Positions 14,709 through 16,812 of a DNA stretch of 16,812 nucleotides are shown here, piece by piece. The notes beneath the pieces are model-generated. The model ran no database searches. It was not told the DNA's origin and saw nothing but the letters and a program-made list of their open reading frames with translations. The stretch covers positions 4,077-20,888 of the forward strand of contig DCFP01000143.1 of the NCBI GenBank assembly GCA_002319925.1, written 5' to 3'. The position numbers and the translations under genes were made by a program. The DNA is from Holophagaceae bacterium UBA1801. GTDB lineage: Bacteria > Acidobacteriota > Holophagae > Holophagales > Holophagaceae. Each line of letters begins with the position of its first letter. Position 1 is the first letter of the stretch.

Positions 14709-15314
14709 ATGAACCAAGCCGAAGAAGCCGAACTGATCGCCAAGGCCCTCAAAGGAGATGGAGAAGCATTTTCCGACCTGGTAAAGCCCTATCTTGGGCT
14801 GTTCACGGCGGGCATCCACCGCATCCTGCAGGATCCGTTGGACACTCAGGATGCTCTGCAGGAGGCCCTTTTGAGCCTCCACACGGAGCTGCACCGGTTC
14901 CAGGGCAAGAGCAAGTTTTCCACGTGGGCCTATCGTGTATGCCTCAACGAAGCCCTGATGCTGCGCCGTTCAAGAATCCGCCGGAGGGAAGACAACCTGG
15001 AAGATTTCATGCCTCACTTTTCACCCGAGGGGCATCTCATGAGCAAAGAAGGTCTCCGTGATTGGGTGCAGGAGGCCACTGCTTTAGACAAGGTGGAGCA
15101 GGACCAATTCCGCGCAAAAGTTAAGGAAGGTCTAATCCGGTTATCCGACGAACAGAGGGCAGTATTCATCATGAGAGACCTGGAAGGCCTGGACACGGAC
15201 GAAGTGGCAGCCAAGCTGGGCATCAGCCGGGGCTTGGTGCGCCAGCGCCTTCACCGCGCCCGGCTCGGCCTGAGAGGTTTCCTCTCCTCCTTCACGCCCG
15301 GGGGCCGTCCATGA
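14709..15314 (+). CDS. ECF-type RNA polymerase sigma factor
   Basis: Group 4 sigma factor of 201 residues. Region 2 (about 15-95) includes DTQDALQEALLSLHTELHRF and the -10-binding FSTWAYRVCLNEALMLRRSRIRR. A variable linker covers about 96-140. Region 4 (about 142-195) includes LSDEQRAVFIMRDLEGLDTDEVAAKLGISRG and an RLHRARLGLR recognition helix. The stop overlaps the anti-sigma start by 4 bases (ATGA), the classical coupling of a sigma/anti-sigma pair. Its partner is ChrR-like, so the system may respond to an oxidant such as singlet oxygen, or to metal stress; this is inferred from the partner. The ribosome site (AAAGG) is weak to moderate. Confidence 0.93.
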   Translation: MNQAEEAELIAKALKGDGEAFSDLVKPYLGLFTAGIHRILQDPLDTQDALQEALLSLHTELHRFQGKSKFSTWAYRVCLNEALMLRRSRIRRREDNLEDFMPHFSPEGHLMSKEGLRDWVQEATALDKVEQDQFRAKVKEGLIRLSDEQRAVFIMRDLEGLDTDEVAAKLGISRGLVRQRLHRARLGLRGFLSSFTPGGRP

Positions 15315-16075
15315 TCGAGCCGCTCACATGCAAGGAAGTGGCTGAGCTGCTGACCGAGTATCTTGAGCGGAAAATCCCATGGAATCAGCGTCTCCTCACG
15401 CGGCTGCACCTGAGGCTTTGCCCCGGCTGCCAGCATCTCCTGGATGAGCTGATGTCCCTCCCGAGGCTCTTCGAGCGCTTTGATCAGTTGGACACGGAAG
15501 AACTCAGGCCCATCGGTGAAGCGGCTTTGGCCAATGTGATCGGTCACCTGAACGACTCAAGGCGGCCGCGTTTCCTTCCCGAATCCCCGGTCCCGCAAAC
15601 GGCGCAGCGGATGCTTTCCTCTTTCGCGGATCTGCCCCTGCGGCTCCTGGCGATGACGCATTCCGCGATGATGCAAGGCACGGCTCCAAAGACGGAACCA
15701 TTCCTTCCCGAAGAGGTCCTCGAACTATTGCCTTCGCCAAAGCAATGGAAGTGGAAACACTTTCCCGGCGGCATCCGAAAAGCCCTGCTCTGGGCCCAGG
15801 GTGGCGGTCCAAGCCTTTCCCTTGTGTTCATGCCCCCGAATTTCTCCCTCGCCAGCCATACTCACATCGGCAGCGAGAGCCTGCTCGTGTTGGAAGGTGA
15901 GCTGGAACACGAAGACCGATGCCTCACCAACGGCGACTGGATCCACATGGAATCCGGCTCCTCCCATTCCCCGTACGCCTTCAACCATGGTTGCTGGTGC
16001 CTCGTGCGGGACGAGGGCACCGTGCATTTCACGGGTCCCCTTGGTTGGGCCAAGGGCATGGTGGCGGGAGCCTAG
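15311..16075 (+). CDS. ChrR-like zinc-binding cupin anti-sigma factor
   Basis: 254-residue anti-sigma factor with two modules. The N-terminal zinc anti-sigma domain has H33-X3-C37-X2-C40 (LHLRLCPGC), plus C7 where R. sphaeroides ChrR has His6. That gives a Cys-His-Cys-Cys set more like redox-sensing RsrA. The C-terminal cupin (about 150-245) has HXHX3E as H183, H185, E189 and a fourth ligand H219; the E-to-H distance of 30 equals that in ChrR (E147 to H177, from memory). Between them is a helical stretch (about 60-145) longer than in ChrR. It would hold the ECF factor inactive until the cupin or zinc site senses an oxidant. Its TAG stop is completed by the first base of the MITE-like element at 16075. 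Confidence 0.9.
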   Translation: MIEPLTCKEVAELLTEYLERKIPWNQRLLTRLHLRLCPGCQHLLDELMSLPRLFERFDQLDTEELRPIGEAALANVIGHLNDSRRPRFLPESPVPQTAQRMLSSFADLPLRLLAMTHSAMMQGTAPKTEPFLPEEVLELLPSPKQWKWKHFPGGIRKALLWAQGGGPSLSLVFMPPNFSLASHTHIGSESLLVLEGELEHEDRCLTNGDWIHMESGSSHSPYAFNHGCWCLVRDEGTVHFTGPLGWAKGMVAGA

Positions 16076-16090
16076 GGTCTGTTTTCAAAG
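16075..16090 (+). repeat. Left terminal inverted repeat of the element
   Basis: GGGTCTGTTTTCAAAG, preceded by TA (16073-16074). It pairs perfectly with 16465-16480. Confidence 0.85.
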
Positions 16091-16346
16091 TCGCGCAATG
16101 CCGCGCAGAAGCGACGCATGCGTCGCTTCCGGCGGAGCCAGGCAAGAAAGGCGACCGAAGGCAGGGTGGGCCCCTGTTGAGGGAGTCTGACGCGGTATGG
16201 CGACAGCCGCCAGCCCCTGCCAGGGACCCATGTCCGCGGCTTTGCCGCGGGAGAAGACTGCATTGGCAGCCTTCGATACATGGGAGGTGCGACGGCCAGC
16301 CACGCGCCCAGCTGCGTTAGCGCGGTCCGCCGAAGCGGCCTTGCAC

Positions 16347-16399
16347 GATCTTTGCATTATTTAGGTCCACTTGATGTGGACCTAAATTGTGCAAAGATC
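16347..16399. other. Long nested hairpin inside the element
   Basis: The 10-base outer stem (16347-16356 with 16390-16399) and 11-base inner stem (16360-16370 with 16376-16386) are both perfect. They are separated by a 3x3 internal loop and capped by a 5-base loop (TTGAT). This piece is also less GC-rich than the rest of the element. Confidence 0.8.
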
Positions 16400-16464
16400 C
16401 GCATCGCACTGCGGCCGCTGTCTTGCTGGATCACGTGGCTGGACGCCGCCGCGGCGCCGCGGGG

Positions 16465-16480
16465 CTTTGAAAACAGACCC
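16465..16480 (-). repeat. Right terminal inverted repeat of the element
   Basis: CTTTGAAAACAGACCC, followed by TA (16481-16482). It is the exact reverse complement of 16075-16090. Confidence 0.85.
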
Positions 16481-16812
16481 TATAACATTGCGAAGGGCCG
16501 CGCCTTCAGTTGCTCCCGTTCGAGAATTCCGCGGTCCAGGACGAGGCTGGTGATGAGACTCACCGGGGTCACGTCGAAGGATGGGTTGAACACCGCGGAG
16601 GTCTTCGGTGCCCAGCGAAGGTCGCCGTACCCGCGCACTTCGCCGCTGTTCCTCATCTCGATGGGAATGGAAGCGCCGTCCGGACACATGGGATCCACGG
16701 TGGAATAGGGCGCCACGGGGTGGAAAGGCACGCCATGATGACGCGCCTGGACGGCCAATCCGTAGGTGCCCACCTTGTTCGCGAAATCACCGTTGGCGGC
16801 GATGCGGTCCGC
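16480..16812 (-). CDS. mtnA: S-methyl-5-thioribose-1-phosphate isomerase MtnA, C-terminal part (5' end beyond window)
   Basis: Isomerises methylthioribose-1-phosphate to methylthioribulose-1-phosphate in the methionine salvage pathway. The visible 110 residues run in from the window edge with ADRIAANGDFANKVGTYGLA, which contains the active-site Asp region of the family, then VPFHPVAPYSTVD, a GASIPIEMRN segment, and NPSFDVTPVSLITSLVLDRG near the C-terminus. A GTG at 16773 in frame is not a start, because the conserved sequence continues upstream of it. The TAG stop (16482-16480) spans the TA next to the element plus the element's last base; after removing the element it would still read TAG. 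It converges on the anti-sigma gene. Confidence 0.93.
   Translation of the reverse strand, partial: ADRIAANGDFANKVGTYGLAVQARHHGVPFHPVAPYSTVDPMCPDGASIPIEMRNSGEVRGYGDLRWAPKTSAVFNPSFDVTPVSLITSLVLDRGILEREQLKARPFAML

Larger units (their letters stand above)
16073..16482. mobile_element. MITE-like non-coding element with TA target duplication
   Basis: A gene-free stretch of about 406 bases (16075-16480) has 16-base perfect terminal inverted repeats (GGGTCTGTTTTCAAAG and its complement) flanked on each side by TA, giving 18 bases of perfect inverted symmetry in all. This fits insertion at a TA dinucleotide, as made by IS630/Tc1-mariner transposases and some IS5-family groups. It encodes no transposase, so mobilisation would need one supplied in trans. 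The interior holds at least four strong palindromes or hairpins (16108-16129, 16234-16250, 16347-16399, 16449-16462). Stop-free frames run across it, but GC-rich palindromic sequence explains these. It could also make a structured RNA. Confidence 0.75.

Noticed and set aside
16085..16708. Open frames running through the MITE-like element, including + strand 16280-16708
   Set aside because: They cross the terminal repeat and hairpins and then lie antisense to mtnA; palindromic GC-rich DNA readily gives stop-free frames.
16480..16773. A separate small gene starting at GTG 16773
   Set aside because: Conserved MtnA sequence (ADRIAANGD) continues in frame upstream to the window edge, so this is only the tail of mtnA.

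Overview
The window looks like chromosome of a GC-rich, motile, probably anaerobic or facultative bacterium. Gene content (HydG with a TM1266-type hydrogenase regulator, CsrA/FliW, an ECF sigma factor with a cupin anti-sigma factor, FTCD, a GSI-type glutamine synthetase) and protein style recall Acidobacteriota of the Holophaga/Geothrix type. That assignment is inference from style, not from a marker gene. No tRNA, rRNA, CRISPR array, prophage or intact transposase was seen.

Layout. 1-1432 (-): 3'-truncated glutamine synthetase gene behind an AT-rich leader. 1566-1605: perfect hairpin, likely terminator of the next unit. 1634-3342 (-): two-gene unit of a TM1266-type regulator and hydG, for [FeFe]-hydrogenase active-site assembly; the hydrogenase and HydE/HydF are not in the window. 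3544-5102 (-): flagellar post-transcriptional module in transcription order fliW, csrA, a YjfB-like motility protein, and a further 54-55 residue ORF that shares the YjfB C-terminus. 5156-6079 (-): RNase D-like exonuclease. 6144-6413 (+): half-size GDT1/UPF0016 membrane protein, meeting rsmE (6414-7130, -) tail to tail with no spacer. 7175-9318 (+): ribF, a YiiM-like MOSC protein and the RNA 2',3'-cyclic phosphodiesterase thpR in one tight run. 9403-11256 (+): bifunctional FTCD. 11302-12951 (-): a proline/alanine-rich probable exported protein and an RBBP9/YdeN-type hydrolase. 13077-14588 (-): soluble GAF histidine kinase, divergent from 14709-16075 (+): ECF sigma factor and ChrR-like anti-sigma factor. 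16073-16482: MITE-like element. 16480-16812 (-): C-terminal end of mtnA.

Most notable points. (1) fliW encodes two complete FliW domains in tandem, about two thirds identical by hand alignment, next to a single csrA whose leader carries several GGA motifs and a strong hairpin. (2) FTCD carries an inserted segment of about 80 residues containing a textbook C2H2 zinc finger (CX2CX12HX4H with the F and L core positions), a spacing typical of eukaryotic fingers. (3) A roughly 406 bp non-coding element has 16 bp perfect terminal inverted repeats, 18 bp counting the flanking TA duplications, and several strong internal hairpins. It lies exactly at the ends of two convergent genes, and its first base completes the stop codon of the anti-sigma gene. 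(4) The small ORF after yjfB appears to be an undescribed short relative of YjfB.
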